Positions 18,672-26,655 of a stretch of DNA of 64,000 nt are shown here, piece by piece. Position 1 is the first letter of the stretch, and every line of letters starts with the position of its first letter. Origin of the DNA: JAMQPK01 sp963761975. Lineage in GTDB: Bacteria; Acidobacteriota; Vicinamibacteria; Vicinamibacterales; JAMQPK01. The stretch covers positions 248,001-312,000 of the forward strand of contig CAVXIR010000004.1 of assembly GCA_963761975.1 (NCBI GenBank). Direction: 5' to 3'. A program made the position numbers and the translations under genes. Below the pieces are notes generated by a model. The model saw nothing but the letters and a program-made list of their open reading frames with translations. It ran no database searches and was not told the origin of the DNA.

Positions 18672-19814
18672 GTGCCAATAAAAGGTGCGCGCCGCGCCCT
18701 TCTCACGATCGCGATTGCCGCTGTGATCGTCACCGTGATGGCGCCGTACTGGAGCGCCGCGATGCTGATCTCGCGCGCCGCTGGCGCGACAGGACCGCTC
18801 GGCACAATCTCGCGATGGGTTGGGCAGCGCGTCTCGCAATCGGTCGAACAGATTCCGATTCGCTCCGGCGCCGCCCGCGCGCGCATCTTTCGGCCGGAGG
18901 GACCACACACGCAGGCCGCGCTTCTGGTCAGCGGCGTGCATCGCGACGGAATCGACGAGCCCCGGCTGATGACGCTCGCGCACGAGCTCGCCGCGACCGG
19001 CATCGTTGTCGTGACGCCCGAGATCGATGATCTCATCCATTACCGCCTGACTGGGCGAGTCACCGACACGATCGAAGACGTGGCGGCCTGGATGGTGGCA
19101 CACCCGCAATCGTTTGGCGGTCTCCGCATCGGCGTCATCGGCGTGAGCTTCTCAGGCGGGTTGTCCGTGGTTGCAGCGGGCCGGCCGTCGGTTCGCGATC
19201 GCGTCGCCTACGTCATGTCGTTTGGCGGTCATGGAAATCTCCCACGCGTCCTGCGCTACCTGTGCAGCGGCGAGGGCGCACCGCAGAGACCGCACGACTA
19301 TGCCCTGGCCCTCGTGCTGCACCAGGCAGCAGAACTTGCGGTGCCAGCTGATCAGGTCGCTTTGTTGAGGGAGAGCGTGGAAGCGTTCCTCGAGGCATCG
19401 GCGCTGCATCGAACCGACCCGGAGAAGGCAAAGCAACTGTTCGCCACACTGGAGTCTCGGCCATCCACGATGCCCGAACCGTCGGCGATGCTCTTGCGGT
19501 ATGTCAACGATCGAAACGTCACGGCGCTCGGCGCGACACTCCTTCCATATGTCTCGCAGCTCGGGCAGGACCCGGCGCTCTCGCCCGATCGCTCGCCACC
19601 TCCGATTGCACCCGTATATCTTCTGCACGGCATCGATGACAACATCATCCCAGCTGTGGAAAGTGCCCGCCTCGCCGAACACCTTCGCGATAAAACCCGT
19701 GTGCGCCCGCTCATCGGCGGCTTTCTGACACACGTGGATGTCGCCGGCCGGCCAGGCGTGAAAGACACCCTTGAGATGGTGCGATTCTGGAAGGATCTGT
19801 TGGACGAATACTGA
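18672..19814 (+). CDS. Membrane-anchored alpha/beta hydrolase
   Basis: A protein of 380 residues from GTG 18672. The N-terminal helix (LLTIAIAAVIVTVMAPYWSAA) is an uncleaved anchor or signal. The nucleophile elbow is GVSFSGGLS (about residues 160-168), the acid is in LLHGIDDNIIP and the histidine in GGFLTHVDVAG. An oxyanion-type segment AALLVSGVHRDGIDE precedes. Ester- or peptide-type substrates are typical; nothing here fixes which. Confidence 0.82.
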   Translation: MPIKGARRALLTIAIAAVIVTVMAPYWSAAMLISRAAGATGPLGTISRWVGQRVSQSVEQIPIRSGAARARIFRPEGPHTQAALLVSGVHRDGIDEPRLMTLAHELAATGIVVVTPEIDDLIHYRLTGRVTDTIEDVAAWMVAHPQSFGGLRIGVIGVSFSGGLSVVAAGRPSVRDRVAYVMSFGGHGNLPRVLRYLCSGEGAPQRPHDYALALVLHQAAELAVPADQVALLRESVEAFLEASALHRTDPEKAKQLFATLESRPSTMPEPSAMLLRYVNDRNVTALGATLLPYVSQLGQDPALSPDRSPPPIAPVYLLHGIDDNIIPAVESARLAEHLRDKTRVRPLIGGFLTHVDVAGRPGVKDTLEMVRFWKDLLDEY

Positions 19815-19815
19815 T

Positions 19816-19976
19816 CTGGAGTCTGGGAGTCCGGGAGTCCGGGAGTCTGGGAGTCTGGGAGTCCAGAGAGTCGGGAGAGTCCGGAGAGTCCGGAGAGTCC
19901 GGAGAGTCCGGAGAGTCGGGAGAGTCCGGAGAGTCCGGAGAGTCTTTCGAGTCTGCAGTCTCTGGAGTCGTTAAAG
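19816..19976. repeat. GAGTCCGG tandem word repeat between convergent genes
   Basis: About eighteen degenerate copies of gagtctgg, gagtccgg and gagagtccg fill the gap between the alpha/beta hydrolase and the SGNH hydrolase. Copies drift gradually from one word to the next, as expected for local slippage. Confidence 0.75.
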
Positions 19977-19982
19977 TCGCTT

Positions 19983-20654
19983 CTACTTTAAGTACGGGCG
20001 CAGCATTTGCGTCCAGGCTTTGTAGCCTTCCGGTGTCATGTGCAGGCCGTCGGGTACAAAGAATTCAGGCTTGGGCGTACCATCCTTGCCGATCATGAAC
20101 GGCCACGGATCGACGTAGGCACACGCCGTCTTCGACTCGCAGTGGGCGCGAATCAGCTTGTTGGTGGCGTGCATGCCATCGCGCAGCTTCCAGCGCAGCA
20201 GAGACGGCTTCAGGCCGATGACGACGACGCGGGCTGACGGCAGCGCCTTTCGAATGAGGTCGTAGAATTGCGCGAAATCAGCGCTGATGGTTTCTGGCGA
20301 CACGCCGCGGTTCAGATCGTTTTCTCCCGCATACAACACGACGATCCGAGGCGCGTGCGGGACGACGACGCGCGTGGCGTACTTGACGCTGTCGGCCAGT
20401 TCCGATCCGCCAAAGCCGCGATTCACCACCCTGAGGTCTGGAAACGACTGAGCCAGGTTCTCCCAGCGCACGATACTGGACGCACCAATGAAAACGACTC
20501 CACCTTTGACCGGCGCGTGCAAGGCATCCTCGGCTTCGAACTTCTGAATCGTCGATTCCCACCGGTTCGGATCGACGGCGACCGCTTGCTGGGCCGAAAG
20601 GGTTAGAACACATCCAAACAGGACGGCCGCCAGCGCCGAGCAAAGTCGCTGCAT
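19983..20654 (-). CDS. Secreted SGNH/GDSL hydrolase
   Basis: ATG 20654 (GGGAGAG upstream) gives 223 residues. Signal peptide: LCSALAAVLFGCVLTLSAQ. Block I is VVFIGASSIVRWENL (the GDS position reads GAS-S), block II GFGGSELADS, block III YAGENDLNRG and block V the catalytic pair PDGLHMTPEGY. SGNH hydrolases deacylate sugars or lipids. A related but separate SGNH gene occurs at 42221. Confidence 0.85.
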   Translation of the reverse strand: MQRLCSALAAVLFGCVLTLSAQQAVAVDPNRWESTIQKFEAEDALHAPVKGGVVFIGASSIVRWENLAQSFPDLRVVNRGFGGSELADSVKYATRVVVPHAPRIVVLYAGENDLNRGVSPETISADFAQFYDLIRKALPSARVVVIGLKPSLLRWKLRDGMHATNKLIRAHCESKTACAYVDPWPFMIGKDGTPKPEFFVPDGLHMTPEGYKAWTQMLRPYLK

Positions 20655-20688
20655 AAGTCTCTCCCTGCTGCGTTGTTTTACCACAAAC

Positions 20689-20730
20689 ATTCCAGATTCC
20701 AGTTTCCAGATTTTAGTTTGTCGTTTTTAG
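20689..20730. repeat. TTCCAGATT word repeat, left half, cut by an IS element
   Basis: The words attccagattccagtttcca and gattttag run up to the IS left end. The block resumes after the IS at 22150-22190 (attccagtttttagattctgg), so the element inserted inside one repeat block. Confidence 0.65.
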
Positions 20731-22149
20731 TTGGACTTTGTCAGATCGTTAAATGTGTTCGCGTTTCGCCCGGGATCTGAATTGAGGACATTGTACTTTT
20801 TACCGGCATTTGGTACCGTGCCGTGCGGTGGTCGACCACACGGCCACGGCGCGCATTCAGCGACTCGTCCGCTGGCTCGAGCAGTTCCAGCGCTGCTTCG
20901 GTCATCGCGCGCAGTTGATGTCGCTGCGAAGCTACGTCCAGGGCGTCTTCAGCGACAGCGATCGAAAGTCGATGCAAGCGATGCTGGCTCGCGTCACCGA
21001 GCCGGTCGCCTATCAGGCCTTTCAGCACTTCATCACGCACGCGCCATGGGACGCCGACCGGATCTGGCGTCGCGTGCGCCAGGTCATTCCCGAGCGTCGC
21101 GGCGTATTGATTCTCGATGGCACCAGCTTTCCGAAACACGGCACCCAGTCTGTGGGGACGGCGCGTCAGGACCTGTGGGGCCTTGGGGAAGATCGCCAAT
21201 TGCCAAGTCGCGACCACGGTGGCGCTCTGGACCGGCGTACGGGCCTGGTGCCTGGGCGCGATCTTGTATCTCCCCGAAGAGTGGCTCACGCCCGACGCAC
21301 GACAACGCGCACGGATTCCGGCCGCGGTCACGTTTCAAGAAAAATGGCGGCACGCGCTCACCCTGTTGCGTCAAGTACGGGCCGCGGGTTTCCAAGTGAC
21401 GGCCGTGGTCGGCGATGCAGAATTTGGCGACGTGTCGGCCGTCCGCATGGCCTTGCATCGCCTGCAGCTGCCATATGCGCTCGGGATTTCGTCCGATCTG
21501 ACCGTGTTCCTGCAGCGCCCCTCTTTGCGACCCCGTCTGCGGCGGCACTTCGGCCGCCCCTCGACCCGCGTCCATCTCGGTCCGCAGCGACCGGTCGCGG
21601 TGGCGACCGTCGCGGGCGAGTTGCCGCGGAGGGCATGACGCACGATCTCCTGGCGCAATGGCGCCAACCGATCCCGACGCGCCCGGTTTGCCGCGGTCCG
21701 CGTGACGCCCGCGCATGGCTGGCGTCAGGGCACCCTCGCCCCCGTCGTGTGGTTGTTGTGCGAGCGAGAAGAGGGCCGCACGGGTCGACGTCGCTTTTAC
21801 TTCGTGCACTTGCCCGCCGACCGGTCTTGGCGAGTGCTGGTCCGGTTGGCGCATCAGCGCTGGGCCATCGAACAGCAATATCAAGAGCTCAAGAGCGAGC
21901 TCGGCCTCGATCATTTCGAGGGGCGAACGTATCCCGGCTGGCAGCACCACGTCGTCCTGACCGCCGTCTCCCACGCGTACATTCAGCGCGAACGGATGCG
22001 CCGTGGCGCCGCCGGACTGACGTTTCCAGCCGTGCGCGCCATCGTGCAGGAAATCTTTACGGCGTTGCTGTTTGCGGCGAAACCGCGCTACATGCATTGG
22101 ATGGAAGAAGCGAAACGCGAACTCCAACTACGGATCTGACAAAGTCCAA
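20731..22149 (+). mobile_element. Degenerate IS701-family insertion sequence
   Basis: Perfect 17-base terminal inverted repeats, TTGGACTTTGTCAGATC at 20731-20747 and its reverse complement at 22133-22149, bound a 1419-base element. The 4-base direct repeat TTAG flanks both ends (20727-20730 and 22150-22153), which fits the YTAR target preference known for IS701. The transposase gene inside is broken. No second copy of the element is in the window. Confidence 0.85.
20810..22139 (+). pseudogene. IS701-family transposase, broken
   Basis: The DDE motifs are readable across frames: ILDGTSFPKHG (first Asp), VTAVVGDAEFGD (second Asp) and YQELKSELGLDHFEGR (Glu). The first frame breaks after GTQSVGTARQ near 21165-21172, where an extra base (CAGGACC for an expected CAGTAC) precedes CGALGKIANCQVATT. 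A nonsense TGA at 21636-21638 replaces the expected Trp after ELPRRA. Two lesions mean the copy is dead unless supplied in trans. Confidence 0.85.
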
Positions 22150-22190
22150 TTAGATTCCAGTTTTTAGATTCTGGATTTCACTTTCCCGCC
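22150..22190. repeat. TTCCAGATT word repeat, right half
   Basis: The words ttagattccagtttttagat and tctggattt continue the block interrupted by the IS. They include the target-site duplication TTAG. Confidence 0.6.
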
Positions 22191-22203
22191 TTAAGATGGC
22201 CCT

Positions 22204-23034
22204 ATGCAGGTCCGGCTGCAGAAGATCATTTCCGCTGCGGGCATCGCGTCGCGGCGCGCGGCAGAAAAGCTGATCGAACAGGGCCGCGTGTCGGTGAACG
22301 GACAAGCCGTCACCGAGCTCGGATCCAAGGCCGATCCCGATGCCGACGACATCCGCGTCGACGAGCGGCGCGTCAAAGGCCCGGAACGGCACCGATATTT
22401 TCTCCTCAACAAGCCGCGCGGTTACGTCACGACCCGATCGGATCCTGAGCACCGGCCGACGGTGATCGATCTGTTGAAGGGCGTACGGGAGTACGTTTAC
22501 CCTGTCGGCCGGCTCGACTTCGATTCGGAAGGGCTGTTGATTCTCACCAACGACGGCGAGCTGGCGGCCACGCTGACCCATCCGAGGCATGAAGTCGAGC
22601 GTGTCTACGAGGCGCAGGTGCTGGGAGTGCCCGATGCTCACGATCTCGATCGATTGCGTAAAGGAATTGTCGTCGAAGGACGAAAGACGAGCCCGGCGCA
22701 GGTGGAACTGCTCAGCGATCGTCGATCAATGAAGCCGGCAGCCGCTCGAAGCGAGCGGAAGGACGAGACGTCGGTGCTCAGGGTCACCATCCACGAAGGC
22801 CGCACGCGCCAGGTTCGCAAGATGGCGGATGCCATCGGTCACCCGGTGCGCACGCTCAGACGCGTCCGCATCGGCCCGATCGTCGACAAACATCTGAGGC
22901 CGGGCACCTATAGAGAGCTCAGTACGGACGAAGTGCGGCGGTTGAAGAAGTCTGCTCGGCAAACGGGGAATCGGACGAGTCCTGGAGTCGTTGGCCATCC
23001 TCAAGTGCGCAGGAGTGTGAATAATGATCATTAG
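22204..23034 (+). CDS. rluB: 23S rRNA pseudouridine synthase, RluB/RsuA family
   Basis: A protein of 276 residues from ATG 22204. S4 RNA-binding domain at residues 1-60 (RLQKIISAAGIASRRAAEKLI). The catalytic aspartate is in YPVGRLDFDSEGLLILTNDG; LNKPRGYVTT and the C-terminal IHEGRTRQVRKM are also typical. It isomerises a uridine in the large-subunit rRNA (U2605 in E. coli for RluB). It often sits beside scpAB; here scpAB face it on the other strand. The last 11 bases overlap the next gene. Confidence 0.9.
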   Translation: MQVRLQKIISAAGIASRRAAEKLIEQGRVSVNGQAVTELGSKADPDADDIRVDERRVKGPERHRYFLLNKPRGYVTTRSDPEHRPTVIDLLKGVREYVYPVGRLDFDSEGLLILTNDGELAATLTHPRHEVERVYEAQVLGVPDAHDLDRLRKGIVVEGRKTSPAQVELLSDRRSMKPAAARSERKDETSVLRVTIHEGRTRQVRKMADAIGHPVRTLRRVRIGPIVDKHLRPGTYRELSTDEVRRLKKSARQTGNRTSPGVVGHPQVRRSVNNDH

Positions 23035-23311
23035 ACGCGTCGGGCCACTCTCGTTCGCGAAACTCAGCGGAACGCTCTATGCCTTCATTGGACTGATCAT
23101 CGGCGGTGTGTTTTCGATGATCGCGATGGCCGGCGGATTTGCTTCGCAAACGTCAGAAGCTGCAGGCATTGCGGCCGTGATTGGCGTGGGCGCGATTGTG
23201 ATCTTTCCGATCCTCTATGGCCTGATGGGCTTCGTGGCGACGCTCATTGCCGCATGGCTCTACAACATCGTCGCGGGAATCGTGGGTGGCGTTGAATTCG
23301 ACGTGCAGTAG
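23024..23311 (+). CDS. Small DUF3566-like membrane protein
   Basis: A protein of 95 residues, start overlapping the rluB end. The opening RRVGPLSFAKLSGTLYAFIG, a first helix (IGGVFSMIAMAGGF) and a second, longer hydrophobic region (ILYGLMGFVATLIAAWLYNIVAG) match the short DUF3566-type membrane proteins. The function is unknown. Translational coupling with rluB is likely. Confidence 0.7.
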   Translation: MIIRRVGPLSFAKLSGTLYAFIGLIIGGVFSMIAMAGGFASQTSEAAGIAAVIGVGAIVIFPILYGLMGFVATLIAAWLYNIVAGIVGGVEFDVQ

Positions 23312-23436
23312 CGGGTCAGGACTCTTGTCGACTCCGCGTCCCGTCGACTCCCCGACTCCCGGGACTCTTGCCGACTCTCGGGACTCTTGCCGACTCTCGT
23401 CGACTCCCCGACTCTTGCCGACTCCTCGACTCTTCG
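23312..23436. repeat. GACTCCCCGACTCTTGCC word repeat between convergent genes
   Basis: The words gactcttg, gtcgactccc, cgactcccg and ccgactctcg alternate in about fourteen copies across the gap between the membrane protein and scpB stops. There is a partial palindrome around cccgggactcttgccgactc. Confidence 0.7.
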
Positions 23437-24087
23437 TCAGTGAATCTTCTCGCCGGGCTCCACTTCGGACGACATCGGCTCGGCCTCATCGATCGGTGAG
23501 AGACCCTCGAGATCGAGCTGCGGCTGAGACGGCGCCGATTGTGACAGCCCCGCAGGTACCTCGAAGCCGAGCGCTTCGGCCATCTCTTCCACTTTGGGCA
23601 GGTCCGACAAATCGCGCAGCCCGAATCGAATCAGAAACTCGCGCGTCGTGGCATACATGAACGGGCGACCGACGACCTGCTTGCGCCCGACGATCTTGAC
23701 GAGTTGCCGTTCGATGAGCGTGTTGACAACACCCGCCGTGTTCACGCCGCGAATCTCAGTGATTTCGGGCGCCGTGACCGGCTGCTTGTAGGCGATCACC
23801 GCGAGCGTTTCGAGCGCTTGCACCGACAGCCGCTGCGTGGTGCGCTCGTGGAAGAGCCGGCGCACCCATTCGTGCAGCTCCGGCCGCGTCACGATCTGAT
23901 AACCGCCCGCGACTTCGACCAGTTGCAGCCCGCCCGGCCGATCGTAGTCGCGCTTGAGCGCTTCGAGCGCCGCCTCAACCGCTTCCTTCGGCTCGTTCTC
24001 GAGCAGCTTGAAGAGCATCTTCGGAGTCAGCGGATCGGGCGACGCAAAAATCAGCGCTTCGATGACGGGCTTTAAATCATCAGACAT
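23437..24087 (-). CDS. scpB: Segregation and condensation protein B
   Basis: ATG 24087 gives 216 residues. Winged-helix pattern: ALIFASPDPLTPKMLFKLL, LVEVAGGYQIVTRPEL, QALETLAVIAYKQPVTAPEI and EIRGVNTAGVVNTLIERQLVK with GRPFMYATTREFLIRFGL, the classical ScpB signature. It joins ScpA as the accessory subunit of the SMC condensin for chromosome compaction. Its start overlaps the scpA end by eight bases. The acidic, Ser/Pro-rich tail (from ~185) is unstructured. Confidence 0.93.
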   Translation of the reverse strand: MSDDLKPVIEALIFASPDPLTPKMLFKLLENEPKEAVEAALEALKRDYDRPGGLQLVEVAGGYQIVTRPELHEWVRRLFHERTTQRLSVQALETLAVIAYKQPVTAPEITEIRGVNTAGVVNTLIERQLVKIVGRKQVVGRPFMYATTREFLIRFGLRDLSDLPKVEEMAEALGFEVPAGLSQSAPSQPQLDLEGLSPIDEAEPMSSEVEPGEKIH

Positions 24088-24922
24088 CGTTCTTCGTTTT
24101 TCCTTCTTCGATGTGTGTCTCGGGGTCGCCAATCGGATGCGGCGCGTCCGCGGGGCGGGCGCGCTTGTAGACCCGGATCGGTCCAAAGGCCGCTGTCTGG
24201 AACACGCGGATCAGCTTGAGACGAATCATCTCCAGGAGCGCGATGAACGTGACGATCATCGCGCTGCGCGAATCGTCGCGCGAGAACAGATCTTCGAACC
24301 CGCACGCCTCGGTCTCCGACAGCATCGCCAGCAACTGCTCGATGCGCACCTCGACCGGAACTTCTTCGGGCGGCAGCACCACTTTCGGCCGCTGTTTGGC
24401 CCGCTCGAGCACGCCGCGGAAGGCGGCCAGCAGGCTGAAGAGATCGACCTCGAGCTCGGGCTCGTAGGCGTACTCGTCGCCGGCAATGGCGGCAACGCGG
24501 CCATCGGGCCGAATCCACTGGGCGCCTCGAAGAACCGCCCGCTCGTGCAGCAACTCGGCCGCCGCCTTGAACTTCTGATGCTCAAGCAGCCGACGTACGA
24601 GCGTGTCGCGCGGATCTTCCTCGGGCTCGCCATCTTCTGTCGGCTCGGGCCTCGGCAGCAGCATCTTCGACTTGATGTGAATCAGCGTGGCCGCCATGAC
24701 CAGAAACTCGCCGACGGTGTCGAGGTTGAGCTCCTTCATCATCTCGACGTATTCGAGATACTGCCTGGTGATGAGCGCGATCGGAATGTCGTAAATATTC
24801 ACCTCGTGCTTCTTGATGAGGTGGATGAGCAGATCGAGCGGCCCTTCGAACGTATCGAGCTTCACCGAGTATGCGTCCGGAGAGGACTCGAACTCGGACG
24901 CAGATGGCGGCAGTTGATTCAT
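24080..24922 (-). CDS. scpA: Segregation and condensation protein A (kleisin)
   Basis: A protein of 280 residues. The N-terminal FEGPLDLLIHLIKKHEVNIYDIPI and YLEYVEMMKELNLDTVGEFLVMAATLIHIKSKMLLP motifs bind the SMC neck; the C-terminal winged helix (AMIVTFIALLEMIRLKLIRVFQ) binds the SMC head. It is ScpB's partner in the same operon, preceded by trpS, a site-2 protease and uvrC on the minus strand. Confidence 0.94.
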   Translation of the reverse strand: MNQLPPSASEFESSPDAYSVKLDTFEGPLDLLIHLIKKHEVNIYDIPIALITRQYLEYVEMMKELNLDTVGEFLVMAATLIHIKSKMLLPRPEPTEDGEPEEDPRDTLVRRLLEHQKFKAAAELLHERAVLRGAQWIRPDGRVAAIAGDEYAYEPELEVDLFSLLAAFRGVLERAKQRPKVVLPPEEVPVEVRIEQLLAMLSETEACGFEDLFSRDDSRSAMIVTFIALLEMIRLKLIRVFQTAAFGPIRVYKRARPADAPHPIGDPETHIEEGKTKNDV

Positions 24923-24941
24923 CTAATCCCTAATCTAATCC
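24923..24941. repeat. CTAATCCCT word repeat
   Basis: The words ctaatccctaatctaatccc lie between scpA and the trpS stop and run a few bases into trpS. The same word recurs inside uvrA at 38648-38680. Confidence 0.55.
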
Positions 24942-25958
24942 CTAGTCTTGGCGATAGCTGATCTTCAACGCGTCGCGAACCCGTCGCATGGTTTCGTCCG
25001 CCACGGCGCGCGCGCGCTTCGAACCCTCTACGAGAATCTCATGAATCCGTTCCGGCCGCGCACCAAGTTCTCGCCGTCGCTCGCGCAATGGTTCGAGTAC
25101 GCCATTCAGTGCCTTCGCAAGCTTGTCCTTCACCTCGACGTCGCCGACTTTTCCGGCGCGGTACCGAGCTTTTAGGTCATCTACCTCAGCCGTGTCCGGA
25201 TTGAACACGTCGTGATAGAGGAACACCGGATTGCCTTCAACGGTGCCCGGAACATCCGGCCTGATGCGCTTCGGATCGGTGTACATCGAGCGGACCTTCT
25301 TCTTGACCGCGTCTGCGTCTTCCGACAGAAGGATCGTATTCCCGAGGCTCTTGCTCATCTTCTTGCCGCCGTCGAGCCCCGGAAGACGGGACACTTTCGT
25401 CAACAACGGCTGGGCTTCGACAAGCGCGTTGCCGTAAAAGCGATTGAAACGTCTCACCACCTCACGGCCGAGCTCCAGGTGCGCCACCTGATCGTCGCCA
25501 ACAGGGACAAAATTGCCGTCATACATCGCCACATCGGCCGTCTGCAGCAGCGGGTAGCTCAAAAAGCCCAGAGACGAAAGATCCTTGTCGCTCAGCGACT
25601 CCTGCTGCTCTTTGTAGGTCGGCACGCGCTCGAGCCACGACACCGGCGTTGTCATGGCCAGAAGCAGATACAGCTCCGCGTGCTCGGGCACCATCGACTG
25701 AACGAAGAACGTGCTGCGCTCGGGATTGAGACCTGCGGCAATCCAGTCGATCGCGTTGTCATAGGCAAACCGCGTGATCTGGCTGGTGTCGGCATAGTCT
25801 GTTGTCAGCGCGTGCCAGTCTGCGACGAAGTAAAAGCACTCGTACTGCTCCTGCAGCGCGACCCAGTTCTGCAGCGCGCCGACCAGATGTCCCAGATGCA
25901 GCTGCCCGGTCGGACGCATGCCGGAGACGACGCGTTTTGGAGGAATCAACGCAGCCAC
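24942..25958 (-). CDS. trpS: Tryptophanyl-tRNA synthetase
   Basis: A protein of 338 residues from GTG 25958, overlapping the end of the site-2 protease by 13 bases. The class I HIGH motif reads TGQLHLGHLVGALQNW, the KMSKS loop GGKKMSKSLGN. Specificity is supported by MRPTGQLHLGH, DWHALTTDY and PVGDDQVAHLELGRE, all TrpRS features. It charges tRNA-Trp. The length is normal. Confidence 0.95.
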   Translation of the reverse strand: MAALIPPKRVVSGMRPTGQLHLGHLVGALQNWVALQEQYECFYFVADWHALTTDYADTSQITRFAYDNAIDWIAAGLNPERSTFFVQSMVPEHAELYLLLAMTTPVSWLERVPTYKEQQESLSDKDLSSLGFLSYPLLQTADVAMYDGNFVPVGDDQVAHLELGREVVRRFNRFYGNALVEAQPLLTKVSRLPGLDGGKKMSKSLGNTILLSEDADAVKKKVRSMYTDPKRIRPDVPGTVEGNPVFLYHDVFNPDTAEVDDLKARYRAGKVGDVEVKDKLAKALNGVLEPLRERRRELGARPERIHEILVEGSKRARAVADETMRRVRDALKISYRQD

Positions 25959-26554
25959 GAGAGGATCAAATAGTAGGGTGGGCCAACGAGATAGCCCAGA
26001 ATGCCCGTGAACATCAGGCCCATCAGAATCAGAAATCCATACTCATACAGAAACCGCAGCTGCATCGCGATTTTCGGCGGCAGCAGCGTCATCATGATCT
26101 GCCCGCCATCGAGCGGCGGTATCGGCAGCATGTTGAAGACCGCCAGGAGCACGTTCAAGCTGATTACCTCGAATGCAATCGCGCGGACGAACCCCTCGCT
26201 CTGCTGAAACACGAGCGTCGCCGCGACGGCGATGGCCAGATTGCTCGCAGGACCAGCCGCTGTGACCAGCACGCTGTCGCGACGGGGATGTCCGAGATTT
26301 CGGAGGCTGACGGGTGTGGGTTTCGCCCAGCCGAAGATCATGCCCGACCCCGAGGCCAACCCGACGAGCGGCAACAACAAGGTGCCGATCGGATCGATGT
26401 GCACGACCGGATTCAACGACACGCGCCCGAGACGCTTCGCCGTGTCGTCGCCAAGCTGGCTCGCCGACCAGGCATGCGCCGCCTCGTGCACCGTCAGCGA
26501 AAAAAGCAGAATCAGAAAAGGGATGACGAGATCGGTAAGGGTGAGATCCGGCAA
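25946..26554 (-). CDS. Site-2 protease family (M50) membrane metalloprotease
   Basis: A protein of 202 residues with five to six membrane helices. TTG 26554 is the first usable start, because a stop lies two codons upstream. The zinc motif HEAAH is in LFSLTVHEAAHAW (residues ~18-30) and the third ligand in FNMLPIPPLDGG. This is the short, PDZ-less group of intramembrane proteases. Substrate unknown; the position between uvrC and trpS is common in several phyla. Confidence 0.9.
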   Translation of the reverse strand: MPDLTLTDLVIPFLILLFSLTVHEAAHAWSASQLGDDTAKRLGRVSLNPVVHIDPIGTLLLPLVGLASGSGMIFGWAKPTPVSLRNLGHPRRDSVLVTAAGPASNLAIAVAATLVFQQSEGFVRAIAFEVISLNVLLAVFNMLPIPPLDGGQIMMTLLPPKIAMQLRFLYEYGFLILMGLMFTGILGYLVGPPYYLILSWLR

Positions 26555-26571
26555 CGGCTAGAGAGTATAAC

Positions 26572-26652
26572 CCTTTACCGGGTTCCGCGTTCCGGTTCCA
26601 GTTCCGGGGTTCGAACCTGAGGAACCTCGGGAACCGGAACCTGGAACCATGG
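26572..26652. repeat. GGTTCCGG inverted word repeat
   Basis: The words gggttccgcgttccggttcc on the left and ctcgggaaccggaacctgga on the right form inverted arms around ggttcgaacctgagg. The hairpin lies just upstream of the protease gene and immediately after uvrC, both on the minus strand. Confidence 0.75.
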
Positions 26653-26655
26653 GCA

